From CAYLZO01 sp964387775 (GTDB lineage: Bacteria; Chloroflexota; Anaerolineae; JAAYZQ01): 31,124 nucleotides of DNA. Under the pieces are notes generated by a model. That model had not been told where the DNA came from. It did no database searches and saw only the letters and a program-made list of their open reading frames with translations. Made by a program: the position numbers and the translations under genes. The DNA is taken from positions 1 through 31,124 of the forward strand of contig CAYLZO010000027.1 in NCBI GenBank assembly GCA_964387775.1, read 5' to 3'. Below are positions 15,152 through 22,654 of this stretch, one piece after another (position 1 is the stretch's first letter; each line of letters starts with the position of its first letter).

Positions 15152-15666
15152 TGTGCCTCCCATTCCAGCCGCCTGATCAAGCGCTTCGCGCCGTGGTGGT
15201 ACGTGCCGATCCAGTTGGCCGCCACTCCGCTCACCGCCCGGTGGCGCTCACCCAGGCGCTTCAGCCTGGCATCTGGTCTGCCCCTGGATGGAATGCTTAG
15301 CTCTCTTGAGAACAGGTCTGGTAGGCGTACCTGCTGCCTGGCCAGCTTTTCCAGGGGCACCGCATATTCCTCTTGGAGCAGGACGGCAGCCGTATAGAAA
15401 AACTTGAATCTGGTCTGGGCAGGCTCGGCGAGCAGTGACAGCGCCTCAGGCACTGCTCGCGCCAATTCTGGCCGGTACAGCAGCAGCGGGATGATCGCCA
15501 GCCGCAGGCGGGCATCCTCCTGCTCGGCCAGTGCCGCGAACAGTGTGGCAGGCGGCAGCACCGTCTCGGGCGGGCTCTCTGCACCGATTAGAAAATGCAC
15601 CCCCAGGGCGTTCAAGGCGCTGATCAGTTCATCGGCAGAGGGTTGCTCACTCCGAGGTCGGCTCAC
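15139..15666 (-). CDS. Unknown helical protein paired with the nucleotidyltransferase
   Basis: 175 residues, not recognised. It is mainly helical: PSADELISALNALGVHFLIG, a run rich in Leu and Ala (ARLRLAIIPLLLYRPELARA), then LLQEEYAVPLEKLARQQVRL and a basic C-terminus (HHGAKRLIRRLEWEAQWAK). GTG 15664-15666 is chosen because it directly follows AGGAGGAGGAGA; the ribosome site is embedded in the end of the upstream gene. It overlaps the nucleotidyltransferase by 13 bp, so the two are translated together. By analogy with MNT/HEPN or AbiE pairs it may be the regulated partner, but no catalytic motif is seen. Confidence 0.65.
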   Translation of the reverse strand: MSRPRSEQPSADELISALNALGVHFLIGAESPPETVLPPATLFAALAEQEDARLRLAIIPLLLYRPELARAVPEALSLLAEPAQTRFKFFYTAAVLLQEEYAVPLEKLARQQVRLPDLFSRELSIPSRGRPDARLKRLGERHRAVSGVAANWIGTYHHGAKRLIRRLEWEAQWAK

Positions 15667-15795
15667 TCTCCTCCTCCTCGGGCTCAAAGAACTTGCAGCC
15701 CTGGTGCTTGAAGGTCAACAGTCCAGAGTGGGGGCTTTGCGGCTCGATGCACACCCCCCAGTCGTAGCCCAAGCGGACTCTTACCTTTTGCACGC
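15647..15795 (-). other. Alternative-frame C-terminus of the Cys-rich protein
   Basis: This frame gives VRVRLGYDWGVCIEPQSPHS, then GLLTFKHQGCKFFEP and an acidic run ending EPTSE. It looks like genuine protein: balanced composition, two more Cys, and an end that overlaps the next start codon by 20 bp. It joins the main frame by a one-base shift in GCAAAAGG. A sequencing error, a real mutation or programmed slippage are all possible. Confidence 0.5.
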
Positions 15796-16436
15796 TCCTC
15801 CCCTTCCACTTGCCTCCGCAGATCCCACTCCTCCAACACCTCGCGTTTCATCTTGATCCGCGCCTCTTCGGGGGTGCGCGGGGTGTCTGCCCACATACGG
15901 CCTTCGTCCAGCGCGCACTCGGAAAATCCGGCGATGCGAACGTGAGCGCGGGATATGAATGTCTCCAGGATTTGAACAGCTTCGTCGCTGCCATGGTGAG
16001 CCAGGATGAGAAGTGCCTCCTGCTGCTGCCACAACGGGCTGGCATCATCTTCGAGTAGCACGCGGCGCGCATCCGCCACCGTTTCCGGGCGATCGCGCAG
16101 CCCATAAGGCTTGCAGCACACGCCGAAACCCGGGCACGACTCGCCGCAGTGGGGAATGCGGTACCACAAGCCATCTTCCAACTTGAGGAGACCCCCTCGT
16201 ACCAGTTTCAGATTCGCTTCGAACTCTTCCACGCCGGCGTAATCGGCGCTGACCTGGTCTCGATAGCCGGCACAGCAGATACCACATCCGGGGCATCGAA
16301 TGCCACAGTCCGCCGACTCGATCAGCCGGCCATGCTCGTCCTCGATCGCTGTGGCACCATCCATCCGGCGCGGGTCGCCTGGCGGTATCCATGGTGTCCA
16401 CTCTGCCTGACCTGCAATCAACGTTCCCTCAGCCAT
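15684..16436 (-). CDS. Cys-rich unknown protein, first gene of the comM-flanked cassette (probable frameshift near its end)
   Basis: 250 residues as read. Two Cys clusters, CGIRCPGCGICC (about 44-55) and CGESCPGFGVCC (about 97-108), suggest metal or Fe-S binding. A helical, HEAT-like stretch follows (LLEDDASPLWQQQEALLILA, then SDEAVQILETFI). The last 33 residues look unnatural. Removing one base from the AAAA run near 15795 continues in another frame as KVRVRLGYDWGVCIEPQSP, a further Cys-containing segment and an acidic tail to TGA 15647-15649, overlapping the next gene. ATG 16434-16436 has AAGGAGGA five bases upstream. Function unknown. Confidence 0.7.
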   Translation of the reverse strand: MAEGTLIAGQAEWTPWIPPGDPRRMDGATAIEDEHGRLIESADCGIRCPGCGICCAGYRDQVSADYAGVEEFEANLKLVRGGLLKLEDGLWYRIPHCGESCPGFGVCCKPYGLRDRPETVADARRVLLEDDASPLWQQQEALLILAHHGSDEAVQILETFISRAHVRIAGFSECALDEGRMWADTPRTPEEARIKMKREVLEEWDLRRQVEGEERAKGKSPLGLRLGGVHRAAKPPLWTVDLQAPGLQVL

Positions 16437-16994
16437 TGTTCCTCCTTGTTTTCAACAATGCTCTGACTGCCGGGTGTAGGTCACGTCTGCCGTCGCGGCC
16501 GGTACTGAATCGCGGCCAATGCATTGGCTTAGCCAGATGCGCCGTCTCGATCTCGTCGCTGTCCGCCAGGTCGGCAATCGTCCGCGCCAGCTTGAGGATG
16601 CGGTGGTAGGCCCGGGCGCTCATGTGGAGCTGCTTCATCGCCGCCCGCAGCAGACTCCTGCCGGCTTTGTCGATGCGGCCGTGATCTCGCACCTCGGCCG
16701 GCCCCATATCGGCGTTGGTCAGCAGCCGGGTGCCCTTGAACCGCTGCCGCTGGCGCTCGCGGGCCGCCTCCACGCGTGCCCGGATGGCGGCCGAGGGCTC
16801 GCCGAGCCGGTCGTCGGAGAGCTTTTCGTACTCGACCCGGGGCACCTCAATGTGGATGTCGATGCGGTCCAGCAATGGCCCCGAGATGCGCTTCTGGTAG
16901 CGGCTGACCATACTCATGGAACACGTGCACTCGCGGACGGGATCGCCGTGCCAGCCGCAGGGGCAGGGGTTCACCGCGCCGATGAGCACAAAGT
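16429..16994 (-). pseudogene. Nearly identical comM 3' fragment (first copy)
   Basis: Positions 16532-16994 match 18001-18463 of the intact comM with only two differences that I can find. The frame starts inside the ATPase core (MLIGAVNPCPCGWHGDP) and runs through the arginine-finger region to TAHLA. It then leaves the native ending AEAIQYRPRRQT for KPMHWPRFSTGRDG plus an extension to TGA 16429-16431. The change is caused by an 18-bp replacement holding the palindrome GCCAATGCATTGGC. Lacking Walker A and B it cannot act as an ATPase. Its stop overlaps the start of the Cys-rich gene, so it may serve as a translated leader. Confidence 0.9.
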
Positions 16995-17086
16995 GTTCAC
17001 AACAGACCCGTGGCGATCCCGTTTTCGGCGCTGGTTGATTTGCAGCACGGGCGTTGACTCTTCAACGGCCGGAAGAGAAGGAGCCG

Positions 17087-17470
17087 CTACTTGGGGTGAT
17101 CGGCGAACTCTGCCAGATTGCGAAATCCGTCTTCCATGTCGTCGGCGCTGACCGTGTTCAGCATGCGCAAGACTCGTCGTAGCATTTCGCCAATCGGCAC
17201 TTGCGCTGAGGCAATGACCCCGTAGTGTTTACGACCGGCCTGCCACCATTCTTCAAGCAGCGGCACAAAGTCTTTGGCATTGCAGGTCAAAATCGTCCGT
17301 CGTTGGCTGGCAGCATATTCCAGTTGATCGGGGTCGTCCAGACTCGCATTGTCGGCCTCGTAGGCTGAAATTGCATCAAATCCTCTGCGGCGGATTTGCG
17401 CAGCCAAGCCGCCATGTACGTCGGCGTCGGTGTACAGGGCTATGAAGAGCCGCGTGCCTTGCTCCGCCAT
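17087..17470 (-). CDS. DUF5615 PIN-like toxin
   Basis: 127 residues of the small PIN-like family that pairs with DUF433. The N-terminal strand LFIALYTDADVHGGLAAQIR carries the first acids (YTDADV, like the DEDV of the family). The next blocks are GFDAISAYEADNASLDDPDQ, LEYAASQRRTILTCNAKDF and HYGVIASAQVPIGE, with the conserved T-N-x-x-D acid. A role as RNase toxin is inferred from the PIN fold. ATG 17468-17470 has GGGAGG four bases upstream and lies 31 bp inside the DUF433 gene. Confidence 0.85.
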   Translation of the reverse strand: MAEQGTRLFIALYTDADVHGGLAAQIRRRGFDAISAYEADNASLDDPDQLEYAASQRRTILTCNAKDFVPLLEEWWQAGRKHYGVIASAQVPIGEMLRRVLRMLNTVSADDMEDGFRNLAEFADHPK

Positions 17471-17826
17471 AGCGCCTCCCGGTTCTCCTGGATGTAGCCC
17501 TCGATTTCGCCCGGATGGTCATAGTAGTAGCCCAGGGCTGCATGGACCTGGGCTAAGGTCAACACTGGATATGCTTCGACTATTTGTTCTGGCGTATCTC
17601 CTAGGCGCGTACGCTCAACGATGGTACGCACTGTTATAGAACTGCCCTGGATGGTGGGTTCACCACGATGCATCTGAGCGCTATGAAAGATATGAGGATG
17701 TCTGGCAGTTTGTTCACGCCTACTGTCTTGTGCGATCTCGGCCAATTGGGTTTTAACGCTAGCGAGTTCCCGCCGGATGAGTTCTAGTTCGTCGTAGACC
17801 CTCTCCGCTTCTACCCTTTGACTCAT
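17440..17826 (-). CDS. DUF433 antitoxin-like protein
   Basis: 128 residues. The C-terminal half is a DUF433 domain: GEPTIQGSSITVRTIVERTR, then PEQIVEAYPVLTLAQVHAAL and YYYDHPGEIE, a winged-helix-like DNA-binding fold. The N-terminal 45 residues form a charged coiled-coil-like helix (ERVYDELELIRRELASVKTQ). It overlaps the DUF5615 gene by 31 bp, the standard arrangement of this predicted toxin-antitoxin pair, and should repress its own promoter at 17889-17917. Confidence 0.87.
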   Translation of the reverse strand: MSQRVEAERVYDELELIRRELASVKTQLAEIAQDSRREQTARHPHIFHSAQMHRGEPTIQGSSITVRTIVERTRLGDTPEQIVEAYPVLTLAQVHAALGYYYDHPGEIEGYIQENREALWRSKARGSS

Positions 17827-17888
17827 ATTGTATCCGCCCTCTGCTTTCCAATCATCCCGAACCTGGAAAAGGTCGAATGGTCAGCTAG

Positions 17889-17917
17889 ATTTTAGCACAC
17901 TCGGGCTGTTCCTGCAA
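17889..17917 (-). promoter_or_regulatory. Promoter of the DUF433/DUF5615 pair
   Basis: On the minus strand TTGCAG (17912-17917), a 17-bp spacer and TAAAAT (17889-17894). The -35 overlaps a 15-mer almost identical to one over the comM -35 box. Confidence 0.55.
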
Positions 17918-17963
17918 ATGTCCAGTAGGATCAAAGGTTTACGACATCGCCCCCACCTTCTGG

Positions 17964-19478
17964 CTAGGTTTGCCTGCGCGGCCGGTACTGAATCGCCTCC
18001 GCCAGATGCGCCGTCTCGATCTCGTCGCTGTCCGCCAGGTCGGCAATCGTCCGCGCCAGCTTGAGGATGCGGTGGTAGGCCCGGGCGCTCATGTGGAGCT
18101 GCTTCATCGCCGCCCGCAGCAGACTCCTGCCGGCTTTGTCGATGCGGCCGTGATCTCGCACCTCGGCCGGCCCCATATCGGCGTTGGTCAGCAGCCGGGT
18201 GCCCTTGAACCGCTGCCGCTGGCGCTCGCGGGCCGCCTCCACGCGTGCCCGGATGGCGGCCGAGGGCTCGCCGAGCCGGTCGTCGGAGAGCTTTTCGTAC
18301 TCGACCCGGGGCACCTCAATGTGGATGTCGATGCGGTCCAGCAATGGCCCCGAGATGCGCTTCTGGTAGCGGCTGACCATACTCATGGAACACGTGCACT
18401 CGCGGACGGGATCGCCGTGCCAGCCGCAGGGGCAGGGGTTCATCGCGCCGATGAGCATAAAGTTGGCAGGGAAAGTCAACGAGCCGGCGCTGCGGGCGAT
18501 GGTCAGCCGCTTGTCCTCCATCGGCTGGCGCAGCATTTCCAGCAGGCGGGTGCCAAACTCGGGCAACTCGTCCAAAAAGAGGACGCCGCGATGGGCCAGC
18601 GAGATCTCGCCCGGCCCCGGGATCCGGCCGCCGCCCACCAGCCCGGCAAAGCTGATGGTGTGATGGGGCGCGCGGAAGGGGCGATTGCGGATGAGGGGCG
18701 TGTTGGGGGGCAGCATCCCCGAGATGGAATAGATCTTGGTCACGGTCAACGATTCCTCGAACGTCATACGCGGCAGGATAGAGGGCATCGCCCGGGCCAG
18801 CAGCGTCTTGCCGGCACCCGGCGGGCCGCTCAGAAGCACGTTGTGAGAACCGGCCCCCGCCACCTCCAGCGCCCGCTTGACGTGCTCCTGGCCCTTGACG
18901 TCGCGGAAATCCACGGGATAGTGGGGCGGAGCTTCGTCCATCGCCCGGTGCTCGTAGGCGGGGATGGGTGTGTAGCCGTGCAAATGGCCCACCAGGCTGG
19001 AGAGGCTGGCCACCGGGTAGACGGTCAACCCTTCGACCAGGGCCGCCTCGGCAGCGTTGGCCTGCGGCACGTACAGCGCCTTCAGCCCTTTCTCCTGGGC
19101 GGCGACGGCCATGGGCAGCACGCCGGTCACGGTCCGCACCTGGCCATCCAGGGAGAGCTCGCCCACCAAGCCCGCTTTCGACAGATCGGCGCCGACTTGC
19201 TCCGAAGCCACCAGAATGCCGACGGCGATGGGCAGGTCGTAGGCCGGGCCTTCCTTGCGCAGGTCGGCGGGGGCCAGGTTGACCGTCAGGCGGGCCCGGG
19301 GGTGGATCAGGCCCGAATTGACGAGAGCGGCTCTCACTCTCTCGCTCGATTCGCGCACGGCCGCGTCGGGCAGGCCGACGATGGTCTGGGAGGGCAGCCC
19401 CCGGCTGATGTCCACTTCTACGTCGACCAGGGTGCTGTCCAGGCCAATGAGGGCAAAGCTGGTGACTTTGGCTAGCAT
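17964..19478 (-). CDS. comM: ComM/YifB family AAA+ ATPase (Mg chelatase-like), intact
   Basis: 504 residues, full length. The N-terminal LonC/S5-like domain (1-165) is followed by an AAA+ domain with Walker A GPPGAGKT (218-225) and Walker B VLFLDELPEF (299-308), then a Cys-containing NPCPCGWHGDP block and the C-terminal helical domain. In Vibrio and related bacteria ComM is a helicase that drives branch migration during natural transformation. ATG 19476-19478 has CGGGAG seven bases upstream and a TATAAT promoter. Two partial copies of its 3' end lie downstream at 16429-16994 and 14418-14611, separated by gene cassettes. The intact gene ends with the usual AEAIQYRPR. Confidence 0.97.
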   Translation of the reverse strand: MLAKVTSFALIGLDSTLVDVEVDISRGLPSQTIVGLPDAAVRESSERVRAALVNSGLIHPRARLTVNLAPADLRKEGPAYDLPIAVGILVASEQVGADLSKAGLVGELSLDGQVRTVTGVLPMAVAAQEKGLKALYVPQANAAEAALVEGLTVYPVASLSSLVGHLHGYTPIPAYEHRAMDEAPPHYPVDFRDVKGQEHVKRALEVAGAGSHNVLLSGPPGAGKTLLARAMPSILPRMTFEESLTVTKIYSISGMLPPNTPLIRNRPFRAPHHTISFAGLVGGGRIPGPGEISLAHRGVLFLDELPEFGTRLLEMLRQPMEDKRLTIARSAGSLTFPANFMLIGAMNPCPCGWHGDPVRECTCSMSMVSRYQKRISGPLLDRIDIHIEVPRVEYEKLSDDRLGEPSAAIRARVEAARERQRQRFKGTRLLTNADMGPAEVRDHGRIDKAGRSLLRAAMKQLHMSARAYHRILKLARTIADLADSDEIETAHLAEAIQYRPRRQT

Positions 19479-19510
19479 ACGATGACTCCCGCTGTGATAA
19501 AGACCGGCGT

Positions 19511-19539
19511 ATTATACTGGAGGCGGCTGGAAATGTCCA
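19511..19539 (-). promoter_or_regulatory. Promoter of comM
   Basis: On the minus strand TGGACA (19534-19539), a 17-bp spacer and a perfect TATAAT (19511-19516). The inverted repeat CTGGA-AATG-TCCAG (19527-19540) covers the -35 box and could be an operator. Confidence 0.78.
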
Positions 19540-19599
19540 GTGGAGACGGGCTCGTAAGCTACGACCCTTGCGACGCCTCTCTCGAAAGGCTCGTTTCTC

Positions 19600-20256
19600 T
19601 CACGGGGCGCGGCGCCGCCAGATCAAGACCCCGATGCCGGCGCCGATCAGGACCAGCCCGGCCAGGATCCAGAGACAGGAGGGATTCTCCAGAGAAAAGG
19701 TGGAAGTGGGTGCCGGGGTTGGCGTCCAAGTAGGTGGGAGGGCCGGGGTCGGAGTGGGCGTCTCCGGCGTTGGGCTGGGGCGGGCGACCGGCTCGGTGGC
19801 CGGGGGCGCGGTCGGAGAGGAGGTGGGCGTGGCGGTCGCGGTTGCGCTGGCCGTCGGCGTGAGCGCCGTCAGGGTCGGGGTTGGCGTCGAGGTGGCGCCC
19901 GGTTCGGCCGTGTCGGTCGGCGTCAGCGTGGGCGTGGGGGACCCGGTCGCCGTGGGGGTGAGGGTCGGCCCGGTGGGCGAGGCGCCGGGCGCCGGCGTAA
20001 GCGGGGCCGTAGCGCTGGGCGAGGGGCTGGGCGCAGGCGCGGGTGTATCGGTCACCGGCGGGGGCTGGGGCGGTTCCGTGGGCGTGGTCGGCTGGGGCGC
20101 GGGCTGCCCCGAGGGCGTCGGCGTGGGGATGGTTTGGTTCACGTGACCGGCGTGGGCCGTGGTCTCGGCGCCCACCCCCCAGGCCAGCAGGCGGAGCAGG
20201 AGCACGCCCAGCAGGGCAAAGACGAGGGCTCGCCAGTCGGCATCCCTTCGGTTCAC
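19600..20256 (-). CDS. Pro/Thr-rich protein with two membrane segments
   Basis: 218 residues. An N-terminal hydrophobic segment (about 10-28, LVFALLGVLLLRLLAWGVG) and a C-terminal one (CLWILAGLVLIGAGIGVLIW) ending in RRRAP enclose about 150 residues almost wholly Pro, Thr, Ser and Ala (PTPTPS, TPTATGSPTP). The layout is that of a wall-spanning stalk, likely O-glycosylated, with a membrane anchor at its end; the final positively charged tail keeps the C-terminus inside. Start is GTG 20254-20256, overlapping the DUF4012 stop as GTGA, with GGGGAGG before it. It ends the polysaccharide operon. No catalytic domain. Confidence 0.82.
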   Translation of the reverse strand: MNRRDADWRALVFALLGVLLLRLLAWGVGAETTAHAGHVNQTIPTPTPSGQPAPQPTTPTEPPQPPPVTDTPAPAPSPSPSATAPLTPAPGASPTGPTLTPTATGSPTPTLTPTDTAEPGATSTPTPTLTALTPTASATATATPTSSPTAPPATEPVARPSPTPETPTPTPALPPTWTPTPAPTSTFSLENPSCLWILAGLVLIGAGIGVLIWRRRAP

Positions 20257-22595
20257 GGTGTCACCTCCCCTTCCCGATAGACGATCTCGAACTCGCGGTC
20301 GATGCGCAGGTCGGTGACCATCGCCGGCTGGCCCGAAGGCCGGGCCGGCTCGGCGCGTAGCAGCGCGGCGCCCGGCGGCAGCACGACCTCCAGCGTAAAG
20401 GGCACGGCCCCGGTCCCCGGCTGCTTCTGGACGTCGAGGTGGTAGCGGGTCAGCCCCCCGGGCTCGTAGTCGAGCACCCAGGCGGGCAGCCGGTACTCAA
20501 AGACGAGTTCCCGCTCGGCGCCCGGCTCCAGGGCAAAAAAGGCGGTCCACACCGCCCAGCCATCCACGCTCAGCGTGGGGCTGAGGGGCGGGCTGGGCGG
20601 CTCGGGGCCAAAGCGGGCCAGCAGGCTCCCCTCGGGCAGGGGGATGGTGGGACCGGCCAGCAGCTCGCTGTCGCCCGGCACATAGACCCGCACGTAATCC
20701 CAGTAGCAGCGCTCCATCATGTCCTGGTACGTCTCGCCGTAGCGCGATTCCTGGACACAGGTCTCCAGCGGCTTGGTGCTGAGGTTGCGGTAAGTGAGCG
20801 TCAGCCGCGCCCGGGGGCCCTCCTCGGCGGTGAGGTCCACCCGGTAGTGGATCGAGCGCTCTACGCTGGCGTCCATCTTGTCAAAGCCGACGTTCGAGTC
20901 CACCACGATCAGCGCGTCGGACGAGAACAGGGGCGCCTCGGCCGCCCCATCCCACTCTTGCTCGTGCAAGAGGCGGGCGGCCTCAAAATCGCGCACGTAG
21001 ATGAGCACGTGCTTCTCGTCCAACGCTTGTTTGAGGGCCAGGGCCAGCCTGGGGAGCGAGACGTCCTCGCCCGACATGAGCTTGTCCATCGCCGCGCCGG
21101 CGATCTGGCCCATGAAATCCTTACGCTGCGCCCACCACTCCTTCTGCTCCTCGCCCCGCAGCACAAAGCCCTCGCTCCACTGGGCCACGATGACCTGCAG
21201 CACGTTCTGGCCCGTCACCGGTTGGTCCACCCCCTCCACACGCAGGGGGCCGACGGCGCCCACCAGCAGCTTCAGGGCCGTCAGGTCCAGGGCGATCAGG
21301 CCGTCGGCCTCCACGCCCCGGTCCCGGGCGTAAATCTGGAGCGCCCGCCGGGCCGAGGTGGGGTAATCGACGTCCCAGTTGGCGTCGCGAAAGAACCACA
21401 ACTGGCCAAAGAGCGTGTGCTCGAAATCGGGCGGCGTGAGGTCGTGGGGCACCTCCAGGTTGTCCACCGCGTAACTGTCCTGGAAAGTCAGCGAGCCGAG
21501 TTGCCCATCCTCGACGGTCAATTCGCCGACGCCGCTGATAAAGCCGCCGGTGGCCCGCAGCTCGTAGTTGTTCTGGGCCACGACGAGGTAGGTGCGCGGC
21601 TCCTCGACGCCCAGCAGGGTGGGGGCCAGCAGCGCCCCATCCAGGGCGGTCTCGAACCAGGGCAGGTACCGATCCAGCCGGGCCAGCAAGCCGGCCACCC
21701 GGGGCGAGAGGCGTTCCTCGTCGATGCCGGCCCGGGCCTGCTCGGCCGCCTCGAGTTCCGCCTGGGCGGCTCGCAACTGCGGCTCGGCGGCCACCAGCAC
21801 CGGCACCAACGCTTCGGTGAGGCTCGGCGACGCGCCGGCGTCCTCGGCCTCGCCCTCCACCAGGTCGAGGGCCGGCGAAAGGGCCTGGAAGGTGCGGTCG
21901 CCGGCCGCCGAGACGTTCACGGCCAGCCGCAGCAGTTCGGCGGCGGCAGCCGCGTCTCCGCCGTGCTCGGGCAGCCAGGCGAAGAGACGGCCCAGGGGCA
22001 ATAGCGGCCCCACCTGGCGCTGGATGGCCTCCAGGTCGGCGCGCATCCCGGACAGGTGCTGGCCGGTCACCTCCAACTGGTCCAGTTCGAGGGCGGCGAC
22101 GTCCCCCTGGGTCAGGTGCTCCACCTGCTGGAGATGCGATTGCAGGGAGCGGGCGTGGTCGAGGACCTGCACCCCGGTCCAGGCGGCCCAGGCGAGCAGC
22201 AGCAGGGCGCCGGCCAGCAGCAGCAGCCAGCCCACGCGCCCGCTCGCCCGCGAGGGGGGCGGCTCGACCGTCTCGGCGGCGGGTTCCGGCGCCAGGCGCC
22301 TGGCCTCCTGGCGCTGGGCTCGCCACAGCCACGCCGCCTGCCCGGCAAAGAGCAGGCCCAGCACGCCCCAGATGGCCCGCTCCCACCAGGCCCCGCCGCT
22401 GAGGAGCAGCCCCAGGCAGAAAAGGGCCAGGGCGGCGTTAAAGGGCACCTGGAAGCCGGGGGCGTTCAGGGCCTGCCGCATGCCGGTCTCTTGGCTGCTG
22501 CGGGCCCGGTAGCTGGCCAGGCTAAAGGCGGCCAGCGCCCCGGCCAGCCCGACGATCCATAGCGAGTTGTATAAAACGCCCCACCAATCAATCAT
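20253..22595 (-). CDS. DUF4012-domain membrane protein
   Basis: 780 residues. N-terminal membrane segments at about 10-28, 53-70 and 72-92, then a fourth (GWLLLLAGALLLLAWAAW, about 122-140), anchor a large outside part. A helical region (150-320) leads into DUF4012 with its hallmark NNYELRATGGFISG and RDANWDVDYPTSARRAL; the end is beta-rich (LTYRNLSTKPLE, then ELVFEYRLP). DUF4012 proteins are surface-associated and often lie with polysaccharide genes in Chloroflexota and Actinomycetota; their activity is unknown. The extra N-terminal membrane bundle is unusual. ATG 22593-22595 has only a weak ribosome site (GGTGAT). A hairpin lies in the 59-bp gap upstream. Confidence 0.88.
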   Translation of the reverse strand: MIDWWGVLYNSLWIVGLAGALAAFSLASYRARSSQETGMRQALNAPGFQVPFNAALALFCLGLLLSGGAWWERAIWGVLGLLFAGQAAWLWRAQRQEARRLAPEPAAETVEPPPSRASGRVGWLLLLAGALLLLAWAAWTGVQVLDHARSLQSHLQQVEHLTQGDVAALELDQLEVTGQHLSGMRADLEAIQRQVGPLLPLGRLFAWLPEHGGDAAAAAELLRLAVNVSAAGDRTFQALSPALDLVEGEAEDAGASPSLTEALVPVLVAAEPQLRAAQAELEAAEQARAGIDEERLSPRVAGLLARLDRYLPWFETALDGALLAPTLLGVEEPRTYLVVAQNNYELRATGGFISGVGELTVEDGQLGSLTFQDSYAVDNLEVPHDLTPPDFEHTLFGQLWFFRDANWDVDYPTSARRALQIYARDRGVEADGLIALDLTALKLLVGAVGPLRVEGVDQPVTGQNVLQVIVAQWSEGFVLRGEEQKEWWAQRKDFMGQIAGAAMDKLMSGEDVSLPRLALALKQALDEKHVLIYVRDFEAARLLHEQEWDGAAEAPLFSSDALIVVDSNVGFDKMDASVERSIHYRVDLTAEEGPRARLTLTYRNLSTKPLETCVQESRYGETYQDMMERCYWDYVRVYVPGDSELLAGPTIPLPEGSLLARFGPEPPSPPLSPTLSVDGWAVWTAFFALEPGAERELVFEYRLPAWVLDYEPGGLTRYHLDVQKQPGTGAVPFTLEVVLPPGAALLRAEPARPSGQPAMVTDLRIDREFEIVYREGEVTP

Positions 22596-22624
22596 GCTTT
22601 GATCACCGGCTCCATGATACCACA

Positions 22625-22652
22625 GGCCGCCAGCATTGGAAAGCTGGCCGCC
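22625..22652 (-). other. Intercistronic hairpin before the DUF4012 gene
   Basis: Ten-base arms (22643-22652 with 22625-22634, one mismatch) enclose an 8-base loop. There is no T tract after it, so it is more likely an mRNA-processing or stability element than a terminator. A TATCAT follows 5 bp later, which could be a -10 box of a weak internal promoter. Confidence 0.5.
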
Positions 22653-22654
22653 GC

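Noticed and set aside
17058..17077. Hairpin CTCTTC/GAAGAG after the DUF5615 gene as a terminator
   Set aside because: Only six pairs and no T tract on the minus strand.
17970..19475. 501-codon plus-strand frame opposite comM
   Set aside because: It mirrors the conserved ComM protein and repeats in the comM fragment only because the DNA is duplicated.
19736..20130. Short-unit DNA repeat or CRISPR-like array
   Set aside because: Period is irregular and explained by Pro/Thr codons of a coding gene; no constant repeat with unique spacers exists anywhere in the window.
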